Below are positions 8,583-17,088 of a stretch of 64,000 bases of DNA, one piece after another. The position numbers and the translations under genes are program-made. The stretch spans positions 62,001 to 126,000 of the forward strand of contig NZ_JACJMB010000002.1 of assembly GCF_016902615.1 (NCBI RefSeq), read 5' to 3'. This DNA is from Collinsella tanakaei. Its GTDB lineage: Bacteria; Actinomycetota; Coriobacteriia; Coriobacteriales; Coriobacteriaceae. The notes under the pieces are model-generated. The model made no database searches, was not told the DNA's origin, and saw only the letters and a program-made list of their open reading frames with translations. Numbering within the stretch: position 1 is the stretch's first letter; the number at the start of each line of letters is the position of its first letter.

Positions 8583-10339
8583 AATTGCTGCTCAGGTTCC
8601 TGAGACCGCATAGGGCACTGGTAGCGGTGACGCTCGTGGTGCTTTTGCTCGACAACACGGGCACGCTGCTCGTGCCGACGATGCTCGCGAACATGGTGAA
8701 CGAGGGTATCACCAGCGGCAGCATGGATCATATCGTGAGCGGCGGCCTGCTGATGCTCGGTGCCTCCGTGCTCGCGAGCGGCGGCGCGCTCACGGGCGCC
8801 TACCTGGCGGCGCGCCTGGCGTCCAACGTCGGCCGCGACATCCGCAACGCCATCTACGACAGCTCGCTTGCGTTCTCGAACAGCGATTTCGAGCGCTTCG
8901 GCACGGGTTCCATGATCACGCGCTCGCTGAACGACATCAATGTCGTGCAGCAGTCCATCATCGCCACGATCCAGATGGTGCTGCCGCTGCCATTTCTGTG
9001 CGTCGTCGGCATCATCATGGCCTGCATGATCGACTGGCAGATGGGCCTGCTCCTCGCCGCGGTGACCGTGGTGGTGCTCGCCATCGCGGGCATCACCATC
9101 GCGAAGGCCGCCCCCATCTTCACGCGCCTGCAGGGACTCATCGACCGCATGAACGTCGTGCTGCGCGAGAGCATCATCGGTGTGCGCGTCATCCGTGCGT
9201 TCACGAAGGAGCGCCACGAGGAGCGCCGCCTCGACGAGGTGTTCTCCGATTACGCGAGCTCCGCCATCAAGGTGAACATGATGTTCGCGGGCGTCGATGC
9301 GGCGAGCTTCTTCCTCATGAACATCACCGAGGTCGCGGTGCTGTGGCTCGGCGGCGACCGCGTGGGCGCGCACGCCATGGAGATCGCGAGCATCTCGGCG
9401 GTGCTCGAGTACGCCATGCTCATCCTGTTCTACATCATGGCGGCGCAGATGGTTGCGCTGACCCTGCCGCGCGCGAAGGCCTGCCTCGATCGCGCGGCCG
9501 AGGTCATCGACCTCAAGCCCGAGATCTGCGACCCCGCAGATGCCGCGGCGGACGCGAAGCAGCCGAGCGGGGGCGCCGCGTCTGCGCCGGGTGAGGTCGT
9601 GGCGGCGTTCGACCATGCGTCGTTTCGCTTCTCCGACGCCGACGAGGACACCCTGCACGACCTGAACTTCTGCTGCCGGCGCGGCCAGACGACGGCCATC
9701 ATCGGCTCGACGGGTTCGGGCAAGTCCACGGTGGCGAAGATGCTGCTGCGCTTCCACGACGTGACGGCGGGCTCGGTTCGCTTCCTCGGCCGCGACGTGC
9801 GCGAGATGGGCCAGCAGGAGCTGCGCGGCCGCATCGCCTACGTGCCGCAGAAGGCGTGGCTGTTCTCCGGCACCATCGCGAGCAACCTGCGCTTCGGCAA
9901 CGAGAACGCGACGGATGCCGAGATGCGCCACGCGATCCAGGTGGCGCAGGCGGAGTTCGTCTACGAGCAGCCCGAGCGCCTCGAGGCCAAGGTGGCCCAA
10001 GGCGGCACGAATTTCTCGGGCGGCCAGCGCCAGCGCTTGTCCATCGCCCGCGCGCTCATGAAGCGCGCCGACCTCTACATCTTCGACGACAGCTTCTCGG
10101 CACTCGACTTCAAGACCGACGCGGCCCTGCGCCGTGCGCTCGTGCCCGAGACGCGCAATGCCGCGGTGCTCATCATCGCGCAGCGCATCTCGACGATCCT
10201 GCATGCCGACCAGATCGTCGTGCTGAAAGACGGCGTGGTCGAGGGCGTGGGCACTCACGAGGAGCTCATGGAGACCTGCGAGGTGTACCGCTCGATCGCC
10301 GAGTCGCAGATGAAGGGAGGTGAGGGCGATGTCCGATAA
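8579..10339 (+). CDS. Heterodimeric ABC exporter, subunit with degenerate catalytic site
   Basis: ATG 8579 overlaps the MarR stop. The product (586 residues) has six membrane segments, residues ~15-310, then a nucleotide-binding domain with Walker A GSTGSGKST and signature FSGGQRQR. The Walker B segment reads LYIFDDSFSALD: Asp replaces the catalytic Glu after Walker B. The next gene has the complementary pattern. This matches the known asymmetric exporters of the TM287/288, BmrCD and LmrCD type, in which one ATP site is inactive. It would act in the cytoplasmic membrane, extruding drugs or lipidic compounds. The reading overlaps the next gene by 11 bases. Confidence 0.93.
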   Translation: MKLLLRFLRPHRALVAVTLVVLLLDNTGTLLVPTMLANMVNEGITSGSMDHIVSGGLLMLGASVLASGGALTGAYLAARLASNVGRDIRNAIYDSSLAFSNSDFERFGTGSMITRSLNDINVVQQSIIATIQMVLPLPFLCVVGIIMACMIDWQMGLLLAAVTVVVLAIAGITIAKAAPIFTRLQGLIDRMNVVLRESIIGVRVIRAFTKERHEERRLDEVFSDYASSAIKVNMMFAGVDAASFFLMNITEVAVLWLGGDRVGAHAMEIASISAVLEYAMLILFYIMAAQMVALTLPRAKACLDRAAEVIDLKPEICDPADAAADAKQPSGGAASAPGEVVAAFDHASFRFSDADEDTLHDLNFCCRRGQTTAIIGSTGSGKSTVAKMLLRFHDVTAGSVRFLGRDVREMGQQELRGRIAYVPQKAWLFSGTIASNLRFGNENATDAEMRHAIQVAQAEFVYEQPERLEAKVAQGGTNFSGGQRQRLSIARALMKRADLYIFDDSFSALDFKTDAALRRALVPETRNAAVLIIAQRISTILHADQIVVLKDGVVEGVGTHEELMETCEVYRSIAESQMKGGEGDVR

Positions 10340-12251
10340 GGAGCGCGTCAGCAAGACGGCCGATATCGCCGCGGCAGGGGCAGACCTGTCCGAATTCGAC
10401 GAGAACGACCGCCTCGAGCGCGACGCCCGCGCGCTCGAGGCGCTCGGGCTCGACGAGGAGGAGGCGCCCGAGGTTCCGCGCGATACCGTGGCGACCGTGC
10501 GCCGCCTGTGGACCGAGGCCGCTGGCCAGCGCTGGCGCTTCGGCATCGTGCTCGTGTGCGTCGTGCTCTACACTGTGTTCAGCGTCGCCGCGCCCGCGTT
10601 CTCGGCGCACGTCATCGATGCGCTGTGGACCGAGATCCAGGCCGCCTTCGCCGAAGGCCGCGACTTCACGGTCGACTGGGCGCACGGCGGGCGCGAGATC
10701 GCCGTGTACCTCGGCGTGTGGACGCTCGCCTTCGTGTTCTACGCGACGCAGGTGTTCACGATGGCGGGATTCGCCGAGCGCCTGAACCTCGCGCTGCGCA
10801 ACCGCATCGCCAAGAAGCTCAACCGCATGCCGCTGTCCTACTTCGATGCGCACAAGCCCGGCGAGATCGTGAGCCGTGCGACCAACGACCTCGACAAGAT
10901 GTCCGAAGTGCTCCAGACGGGCCTTCTGCGCCTGTTCACCGCGGTGGGTAGCATCGTGGGCGCCGTGGTGATGATGTTCGTCTACAGCCCCCTGCTCGCC
11001 TGCATCTTCCTGGTGTTCTCGGCCGTGGCTATCGGTCTCACCCGTTTTGCGGCCGGCAAGAACCTGAAGCTTGCCGCCGAGCGGCAGATGTGGGTGGGGC
11101 ACCTTACCGGTGCGGTGGAGGAGGCCTACAGCGGCCGCGTCATCATCCGCGCGTTCAACCGCGAGCAGGCGAGCTCGGCCGATATCCACCGTCTGTCCGA
11201 CAAGCTCGCCGACGCGAGCCGTCGCGCGGACTTCTTCACGAACGCGACCGGCCCGGGCATCCGTTTCGTCGGGCGCGTGGCGCAGGTGGTCATCGCCATG
11301 ATCGGGTGCGCCATGCTCATCGGCGGACGGCTGACCGTGGGCACGTTCCAGGCGTTCTTCCAGTACATCATGCAGGCCTCCGAGCCCATGACGCAGATGT
11401 CCATGACGGTGAACACGCTGCAGAGCGCGCTTGCGAGCGTGGAGCGCGTGTTCGACATCCTGGACGAGCCGGAGATCGAGCCCGACCCGGCGCCCGAGGT
11501 CGCGCTCCATGTGCCGCAGCCCGTGGAGGGTCGCGTTGCCTTCGAGCACGTGCGCTTCGGCTACACACCGGAAAAGACGCTCATGTACGACGTGTCCTTC
11601 CGTGCGCAGCCCGGCCAGAAGATCGCTATCGTGGGCGCGACGGGCGCCGGCAAGACGACGCTCATCAACCTGCTCATGCGCTTCTACGAGGTCGATGGTG
11701 GGCGCATCACGCTCGACGGGGTGGACACGCACGCCATGACGCGCGCCGAGCTGCGCCAGAACTTCGGCATGGTGCTGCAGGACGCCTGGCTGTTCGATGG
11801 CACGGTCGCCGAGAACATCGCCTACGGGCGCCCCGACGCCACGCGCGAGGAGATCATCGAGGCGGCCAAGATGGCGCACGTGGATTTCTTCGTGCGCACG
11901 ATGCCACACGGCTACGACACGCGGGTCGCGAACGACGCGGAGAACATCTCCCAGGGCCAGCGGCAACTGCTCACCATCGCGCGTACGATCCTCACCGACC
12001 CGAAGATCCTCATCCTGGATGAGGCGACCTCGAGCGTGGACACGCGCACCGAGCATGCGATCGTGCACGCCATGGAGAACCTCATGGCCGGCCGCACGAG
12101 CTTCGTGATCGCGCACCGTCTGTCCACGATCGTGGATGCGGGCCTCATCCTCGTCATGAGCCACGGCACGATCATCGAGCAGGGCACGCACGCCGAGCTC
12201 CTTGCCGAGAACGGCGCGTACGCGAGCCTCTACAACTCGCAGTTCATGTAG
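10329..12251 (+). CDS. Heterodimeric ABC exporter, subunit carrying the catalytic Glu
   Basis: ATG 10329 is chosen because GGAGGTGAGGG precedes it; ATG 10320 lies inside that site. The 640-residue protein has a ~70-residue acidic N-terminal extension, six membrane segments, and a nucleotide-binding domain with Walker A GATGAGKTT, an altered signature ISQGQRQLL and intact ILILDEATSSVD. SQGQ plus an intact Glu here, and SGGQ plus Asp in the partner, is the classic split of heterodimeric exporters. Start and stop overlap with the partner, so equal synthesis is expected. A strong bidirectional terminator follows. Confidence 0.93.
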   Translation: MSDKERVSKTADIAAAGADLSEFDENDRLERDARALEALGLDEEEAPEVPRDTVATVRRLWTEAAGQRWRFGIVLVCVVLYTVFSVAAPAFSAHVIDALWTEIQAAFAEGRDFTVDWAHGGREIAVYLGVWTLAFVFYATQVFTMAGFAERLNLALRNRIAKKLNRMPLSYFDAHKPGEIVSRATNDLDKMSEVLQTGLLRLFTAVGSIVGAVVMMFVYSPLLACIFLVFSAVAIGLTRFAAGKNLKLAAERQMWVGHLTGAVEEAYSGRVIIRAFNREQASSADIHRLSDKLADASRRADFFTNATGPGIRFVGRVAQVVIAMIGCAMLIGGRLTVGTFQAFFQYIMQASEPMTQMSMTVNTLQSALASVERVFDILDEPEIEPDPAPEVALHVPQPVEGRVAFEHVRFGYTPEKTLMYDVSFRAQPGQKIAIVGATGAGKTTLINLLMRFYEVDGGRITLDGVDTHAMTRAELRQNFGMVLQDAWLFDGTVAENIAYGRPDATREEIIEAAKMAHVDFFVRTMPHGYDTRVANDAENISQGQRQLLTIARTILTDPKILILDEATSSVDTRTEHAIVHAMENLMAGRTSFVIAHRLSTIVDAGLILVMSHGTIIEQGTHAELLAENGAYASLYNSQFM

Positions 12252-12272
12252 CGCATGCAGACATATTCGATC

Positions 12273-12310
12273 GAGAGCAAGAAGGGCCCCGCGGGGCCCT
12301 TCTTGCTCTC
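12273..12310. terminator. Bidirectional hairpin terminator between convergent genes
   Basis: A perfect 18-bp stem (GAGAGCAAGAAGGGCCCC and its complement) with a two-base GC tip lies between the exporter operon and the convergent quinone reductase gene. Each arm carries a run of pyrimidines for one strand. Confidence 0.75.
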
Positions 12311-12329
12311 GGTGGGATGTCCCGTGCGC

Positions 12330-12911
12330 CTACGCGCGCACGAGCTTGCGCAGCCACTCCACGTAGGCGACAGCGCTCGCCTCGAGCTGGTCGTCTGAGA
12401 GATCGCCTTCGGTGCCGAACAGGCAGAACGGCTCAGCCTCGCAGGTGGCGCCCACGTAGTTTGCCGTCGCACGGAAGGGGATGATGACCTCGCTCGGCGT
12501 GAAGCCGACGGTGCCGGTGGCGCAGTAGTTCGCCTCGATATCGCCGGCGCACATGGCCACGGCGAAGCGCTTGTTCGCAAGCGCGCGGCCCGGCTCGCCG
12601 GGTGCGGCCTTTTCGCCGCCGTAGGCCCAGCCGAAGCCGTAGACCTCGTCGGTCCAGGTGCGCAGAAGCGCCGGGGCGCTGTACCAGTAGACCGGGAACT
12701 GGAAGATGATGAGGTCATGGGCAGCGAGCGCGGCGCGCTCGACGGATATACCGTCCTCGTCGAGGGAGCCTTCGGGGTAGAGGGCGTATAGATCGCGCAC
12801 CTCGAACTCATCGGGATGCTTCGCAAGCTCTTCGGCCCAGCGGCGGTTCACGCGGCTTGTCCCCGCAAGGTCCGGATGAGCGACGATGACAAGGGTTTTC
12901 GGTGCGGACAC
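12330..12911 (-). CDS. NAD(P)H-dependent flavin oxidoreductase, flavodoxin_2 / quinone reductase type
   Basis: The 193-residue protein begins TLVIVAHPDLAGTSRVNRRW, the FMN/FAD phosphate-binding start of the KefF/MdaB/NQO1 group, and has the FQFPVYWYSAPALLR segment characteristic of that family near residue 70. Family members pass two electrons from NAD(P)H to quinones or other electrophiles in the cytoplasm, often for detoxification. It is a single gene on the minus strand, convergent with the exporter operon. Its upstream region is short, and a repeat element lies 75 bases away. Confidence 0.9.
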   Translation of the reverse strand: MSAPKTLVIVAHPDLAGTSRVNRRWAEELAKHPDEFEVRDLYALYPEGSLDEDGISVERAALAAHDLIIFQFPVYWYSAPALLRTWTDEVYGFGWAYGGEKAAPGEPGRALANKRFAVAMCAGDIEANYCATGTVGFTPSEVIIPFRATANYVGATCEAEPFCLFGTEGDLSDDQLEASAVAYVEWLRKLVRA

Positions 12912-12985
12912 GGGCTCCTCCTGCCCTCTTAGGCGGTTTCATATGCTTCCATTGTCCCACGCAGCGCGCTGCGCATCGTCGACAG

Positions 12986-13123
12986 CCTACTTTCAGTACT
13001 TTTTTGCGGGGGTCCCGAGTAGCCCCGGATTTTCAAGCTGATTTCATCGGCGTTTTCCCAGTTGAGCACTCCATTACACTAAAGCGTACTTGAGGGGGAC
13101 CTGAAAAAAGTGCTGAAAGTGGG
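12986..13123. repeat. Inverted-repeat element, copy A
   Basis: CCTACTTTCAGTACTTTTTT (from 12986) faces AAAAAAGTGCTGAAAGTGGG (ending 13123). Arms of about 20 bases enclose ~100 bases of AT-richer, non-coding sequence. An inner pair, GGTCCC near 13011 and GGGGACC near 13095, extends the fold. The same arms bound copies at 27485 and 44909. It occupies much of the 318-base gap between the oxidoreductase start and the esterase terminator; nothing else is seen there. Confidence 0.8.
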
Positions 13124-13197
13124 CCCGCCTCGTTTGGGAGCCCCCGCGCGGCACGCTTGGAAGCCGCCCGCAGCACATCCAAGAGCGCCGCAGCATG

Positions 13198-13226
13198 AAA
13201 AACGGCGGCCCCAAAAGGCCGCCGCC
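13198..13226 (-). terminator. Terminator of the esterase pair
   Basis: On the minus strand, CGGCGGCC and GGCCGCCG form an 8-bp stem with a six-base loop and are followed by TTTTT (13202-13198). Confidence 0.85.
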
Positions 13227-13229
13227 ATG

Positions 13230-14117
13230 CTAGTTGTCGTCTTTCAGGACGAAGGTGCCCTCGTCGGGCGGACGCAGGGTGGTGAGTCCCGTGTAGTCCA
13301 CGTCCGCCGAGCTCGGCTTCATCTCGCCCGGTGCATACCAGTCGAGCGCGCAGTCGATCCACGCGTTCCAGAACGGCCATTCGTGGCTGCCGATCTCGGG
13401 CTCCCAGTACGTGACGTCGAAGCCGGCATCCTCGAGCAGCCCTACGACCTCGCGGTTGTTTTCGCACAGGTTGTCGTGCTCGCCGCAGGCGCCGTAGAAC
13501 TTGGGCTTCGGCAGATCGGGGTCCTCTTTGAACTTGTCGATGAGCGTCACGTAGTCCTTGTCGGTGCCGATGACGGTATCCAGGTCGCCGAACCAGCGCT
13601 CGTAGTACTTGCGCTTGCGTGGGCTGTGCGACTCGACGGCCTCGATGATGCGGTCGCGCATGAAGGCGCCCGACAGCGCGACGATGCTGCCGAAGCGGTC
13701 GGGGCGCAGAAGGCCGTTGATGAGCGCGGTGTAGGCGCCGATGGAGATGCCGGCCAGACAGGTGTCCTCGCGTTTGCGCGACAGCGGGAACAGATGGCGC
13801 GTCACGTCGACGAGCTCCTCGCTGATGAACTTGCCGTGCCATTCGTTGATCTCGGGTTTGTCGAGATACAGGCCGTCCTCACCCGACGGCATGATGAGGG
13901 CGACGTCGCGCGCCTCCGCGGTCTCAACGACGTGGGTCTTGTCGATCCAGTCGTAGTCGCGTCCGAACAGGCCGTGCAGCAGGTACATGGTGCGATACGG
14001 TCCCTGGCGGCGCTTGGCGCGCTTGTTGCCGTCCATCTTGTCGACGGGGATGACGGCGGTCAGAAGAACGTTGCGCTGAAGATAGTTGGAGTAAAAATCG
14101 ACCTTGAGCAGTGCCAT
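13230..14117 (-). CDS. Esterase D-like alpha/beta hydrolase (first of a tandem pair)
   Basis: ATG 14117 (MALLKVDFYSNYLQR) is preceded by AAGGAGAGG; the upstream ATG at 14165 lacks such a site. The 295-residue protein has the nucleophile elbow GISIGA, an oxyanion/turn region LLHGLFG, and a C-terminal GSHEWPFW with the likely catalytic His. This is the PF00756 family of esterases, which cleave short acyl or feruloyl esters. No signal peptide is seen, so it should be cytoplasmic. The neighbour at 14218 is a paralogue with the same plan; their substrates may be acylated sugars or host or dietary esters, which is inference. Confidence 0.88.
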   Translation of the reverse strand: MALLKVDFYSNYLQRNVLLTAVIPVDKMDGNKRAKRRQGPYRTMYLLHGLFGRDYDWIDKTHVVETAEARDVALIMPSGEDGLYLDKPEINEWHGKFISEELVDVTRHLFPLSRKREDTCLAGISIGAYTALINGLLRPDRFGSIVALSGAFMRDRIIEAVESHSPRKRKYYERWFGDLDTVIGTDKDYVTLIDKFKEDPDLPKPKFYGACGEHDNLCENNREVVGLLEDAGFDVTYWEPEIGSHEWPFWNAWIDCALDWYAPGEMKPSSADVDYTGLTTLRPPDEGTFVLKDDN

Positions 14118-14217
14118 GGTTGACCTCTCCTTCTTAAAGAGCAGCTCGAGGTGACGAACATACATTGTAATTATTTATACCCGACACCCGTGAGACAGCG
14201 AACGACGTTTCGGCGAA

Positions 14218-15057
14218 TTACCCGCGCGGGAGCCAGTCGAGTGCCTGGGGCAGCGCCTGGTTCCAGAAGTCCCAGTCATGGCCGCCGGCGAACTCGCGCT
14301 GCTCGACCTCGATGCCGGTACCGCGCAGGCGCGCGGCGAGCACACGGTTGGGCTGGGCCAGCGGGTCCTGGTTGCCCCAGGCCATGAACACGCGCGGGCG
14401 CGGACGATCGCAGTACACGACGTCGGCGGCGAGGCGGCCGGGATCCTTGTCGGAGTCGACGACGCGGTTCAGGTCGCCGAACGTGGACTCGAGGAAGGGG
14501 CGCGACAGGAAGAACGGCTCGTCGCGGATGAGCGCGTCGAAGTTGTCGATGATCATCGCGCTCGACAGCGCGATGATGGCGCCGAAGTTCTCGGCGTACT
14601 TGAAGCCGTTGCGCAGCGCGCCGTAGGCACCCATGGAGATGCCGCCGATGAACATGTCCTCACGGCGCTCGGAGAGCGGGAACATGCGGCGTACGACGTT
14701 GGGCAGCTCGAGGCCCACGAAGCGACCGAAGTAGTTGTGGGTCTCGGGGTTGTCGATGTAGAACGCGTTGTAGCCCGACGGCATCACGACGGCGAGCTGG
14801 TGCTCGGACGCCCACCGGGCGATGCGCGTCTCGGAGATGATGTCGGTGTGGTTGCCGTTGATGCCGTGCAGCAGGATGAGCGTGCGGAACGGGGGCTTCT
14901 TCGGCGGATAGGGCGCGGCTTCCCAGTTGTGGGGGTCGCGGCGCAGATTGGCGTCGACCGCCCAGGCGTCATCGGGGTTGTCGAACGGCAGGATGACGTC
15001 CAGCGTGGTCGTGCGCATGAGCGAAGAGGAGTAGTAATCGACGCTGATGCTTGCCAT
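14218..15057 (-). CDS. Esterase D-like alpha/beta hydrolase (second of the pair)
   Basis: ATG 15057 is preceded by TAGGGAGGATAT. The 279-residue product shares with its neighbour the start (VDYYSSSLMRTTTLDVILP against VDFYSNYLQRNVLL), the LLHGINGNHTD turn, the elbow GISMGA and the GGHDWDFW catalytic His segment. The acid residue probably lies near the WGNQDPL segment. A 100-base gap separates the two genes, so they may be co-transcribed from upstream of 15057 or separately, since an AT-rich promoter-like patch lies at 14155-14180. The duplication probably allowed substrate divergence. Confidence 0.88.
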   Translation of the reverse strand: MASISVDYYSSSLMRTTTLDVILPFDNPDDAWAVDANLRRDPHNWEAAPYPPKKPPFRTLILLHGINGNHTDIISETRIARWASEHQLAVVMPSGYNAFYIDNPETHNYFGRFVGLELPNVVRRMFPLSERREDMFIGGISMGAYGALRNGFKYAENFGAIIALSSAMIIDNFDALIRDEPFFLSRPFLESTFGDLNRVVDSDKDPGRLAADVVYCDRPRPRVFMAWGNQDPLAQPNRVLAARLRGTGIEVEQREFAGGHDWDFWNQALPQALDWLPRG

Positions 15058-15325
15058 ATATCCTCCCTAGATCGCCGGTCTCACGGGTCTTGAGGCGGCG
15101 CGATCGATTGCGTTTTGGACTATGACAGTATAAGCCAACACCCGCCGCGGCAGGTATTACGCCATCGGCGCCCCGCCTGCCGACCGCGCGCCGCCGGCGG
15201 CACGTTCGGCGCGCCGGTTTGTGCTTCCGGTGCGCCCGATATGCGTTTCCGGTGCATAACGCGGTGGTCGCAACGCGAGCGGCTATCATCGTTCACGGCA
15301 ACGACGGCGAATCAGAAAGGCGTTC

Positions 15326-16009
15326 ATGGAAGACGCATTCTTTTCCTTTATCAGCCAGTTCGGCTATCTTGCGGTGTTCGGTCTCATCTTCTTCGAGAAC
15401 GTGTTCCCGCCCATCCCCAGTGAGCTCATCTTGCCCCTGTCGGGTTTTCTCGTCATCCAGACGACCATGAAGCTGCCGCTCGTCATCGTGGCAGCGACCA
15501 TCGGTTCGGTCGTCGGCGCCTTCGTGCTCTACGGTATCGGTCGCCTGCTGTCGCAGGACCGCCTTGAGAGCTTTTTCGACACCAAGCCCATGCGCCTGCT
15601 CGGTTTTCACTCCGGCGACGTGGCGAAGGCCATCGGTTGGTTCGACCGCCGCGGCCAGATCACGGTGCTTCTGTGCCGCTGCATTCCCGTCGTGCGCAGC
15701 CTCATCTCCATCCCCGCGGGCACGGCGAAGATGAGCGTCGTGCGTTTCACGCTCTACACGCTCGTCGGCTCGGCGGTGTGGAACACGGTGCTGTGCAGCC
15801 TGGGCTATGCGGCAGGCGGCGCCTGGGAGACGGTGACGGCTCAGGTCGAGGGCTTTTCGGACATCGTCAAGATCGTGCTCATCGCGATCGTGCTCATCGT
15901 CGTGGTGTTCTGGGTCGTGAAGCGTATCATCCCGGCGCTGAAGGCGGACAAGGCGGGCTCATCGGCGGCCGACGACGTGCATCCGGGCAGCCATTTTTCC
16001 GACAAGTAG
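15326..16009 (+). CDS. DedA-family membrane protein
   Basis: ATG 15326 follows GAAAGG. The 227-residue protein has the DedA/VTT core: the re-entrant ENVFPPIPSELILPLSGF near residue 24, and the second hairpin FDRRGQITVLLCRCIPVVRS-SIPAG near residue 105, with membrane segments between and after. Related proteins translocate phospholipid or undecaprenyl phosphate carriers across the membrane. A hydrophilic C-terminal tail follows the last membrane segment. It is a single gene with its own terminator. Confidence 0.93.
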   Translation: MEDAFFSFISQFGYLAVFGLIFFENVFPPIPSELILPLSGFLVIQTTMKLPLVIVAATIGSVVGAFVLYGIGRLLSQDRLESFFDTKPMRLLGFHSGDVAKAIGWFDRRGQITVLLCRCIPVVRSLISIPAGTAKMSVVRFTLYTLVGSAVWNTVLCSLGYAAGGAWETVTAQVEGFSDIVKIVLIAIVLIVVVFWVVKRIIPALKADKAGSSAADDVHPGSHFSDK

Positions 16010-16048
16010 CCACACGGTACTGTCTCCACAAGCTGTAAGGCGTCTGTG

Positions 16049-16077
16049 CGCCGGCCCCCATCGGGCCGGCGTTTTTT
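16049..16077 (+). terminator. Rho-independent terminator after the dedA-family gene
   Basis: CGCCGGCCC and GGGCCGGCG pair in a compact hairpin followed by TTTTTT. The convergent cysE gene ends 25 bases further on. Confidence 0.9.
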
Positions 16078-16100
16078 GTGCGCGCGGGCGGCGTGCGGCC

Positions 16101-16829
16101 CTATCGGCCCTTTGCGTGGCGGTTGTTCTCGGCGCCCGCAAGCGTCTGCACGAGATCCGTCAGCTCGCGCACCTGCTGCTCCAGCTCCTGGATGCGGCGG
16201 GCGTTGTCGGCGATGCCCTCGCGGTTCAGCAGCGACGCCTCCTCGACGGGGTCGGGCATGCTTTCGCGATGCTGCTTGGCGTCGAAGCTCTCGGCCATCA
16301 CGCGGCAGCCGTTGCGGCGCACCACGCGGCCGGGCACGCCTACCACGGTCGAGTTGGGCGGCACGTCCTTCACCACGACGGAGTTGCCACCGATGCGCAC
16401 GTTGTCGCCGATGTGGATGTTGCCGAGCACCTTGGCGCCGCTGCCCACGGTGACGTTGTTGCCGAGCGTGGGGTGGCGCTTGCCCTCCTCGTTGCCCGTG
16501 CCGCCGAGTGTGACGCCCTGGTAGAGGGTGCAGTCGTCGCCCACGATGGTGGTCTCGCCGATGACGACGCCCATCGCGTGGTCGATGAAGAAGCGCCTGC
16601 CGATCTGGGCGGCCGGGTGGATCTCCACGCCCGTCATGAAGCGGGTGATTTGCGAGAAGATGCGTGCGATGCTGCGGGCGCCGTGGTTCCACAGCCAGTG
16701 CTCGGGCGTGTGGGCCCACTTGGCATGAAGGCCGGGATAGGACAGGAAGATCACGAGGCCGTTTTGCGCCGCGGGGTCGTTGCGCTTGACCGTGGCGATG
16801 TCCTCTTTGATGGTCGTGATGAATCCCAC
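16101..16829 (-). CDS. cysE: Serine O-acetyltransferase
   Basis: The start is GTG 16829, supported by GAGGGAGGGG eight bases upstream. The 242-residue protein has the short N-terminal helical part of the EpsC/CysE type followed by hexapeptide repeats of the left-handed beta helix, with FIDHAMGVVIGETT (catalytic His) and GVTLGGTG characteristic of the family. It transfers acetyl from acetyl-CoA to L-serine, the first step of cysteine synthesis, in the cytoplasm. A 60-residue C-terminal extension predicted as coiled coil (ARRIQELEQQVRELTDLVQ) goes beyond the usual end. No cysK gene is adjacent. A palindrome lies in its upstream region. Confidence 0.93.
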   Translation of the reverse strand: MGFITTIKEDIATVKRNDPAAQNGLVIFLSYPGLHAKWAHTPEHWLWNHGARSIARIFSQITRFMTGVEIHPAAQIGRRFFIDHAMGVVIGETTIVGDDCTLYQGVTLGGTGNEEGKRHPTLGNNVTVGSGAKVLGNIHIGDNVRIGGNSVVVKDVPPNSTVVGVPGRVVRRNGCRVMAESFDAKQHRESMPDPVEEASLLNREGIADNARRIQELEQQVRELTDLVQTLAGAENNRHAKGR

Positions 16830-16864
16830 GGGCGCCCCTCCCTCTCGCGTGCGAATGCGATTAA

Positions 16865-16890
16865 GTATAGCGAATCTATAGCGATTCGCT
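16865..16890 (-). promoter_or_regulatory. Candidate cysE promoter with palindromic operator
   Basis: AGCGAATC (16869-16876) and GATTCGCT (16883-16890) form a perfect 8-bp inverted repeat with a six-base spacer. It overlaps a minus-strand TATACT (16870-16865) 36-41 bases before the cysE start codon. No good -35 box accompanies it. A regulator responding to sulfur state is plausible but not shown. Confidence 0.45.
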
Positions 16891-17088
16891 AGGATTAACA
16901 GACCGGCAACACTGGGTGCTGCCGGTAAGCGGCGGTCCCGGTCGCCCCGCCGGGCCTGGTCGGCTGTCCTTCATGTATCGAAACGGAAAACTCTCGGGAG
17001 CGCTCCATCGCGCGGGAGTAGAATCGTTCGCAACGCTGCCGCGCCGTGTTGGCGCGCGGCTGTGCACGTAATGAAAAAGGAGTTCACC

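Noticed and set aside
12986-13123. Repeat element as a simple bidirectional terminator
   Set aside because: The T-runs lie inside the paired arms, not after the stem, and dedicated terminators already flank copies A and B.
16900-17088. Riboswitch or T-box in the ilvE leader
   Set aside because: GC-rich hairpins can be drawn but no conserved aptamer or T-box motif is present.
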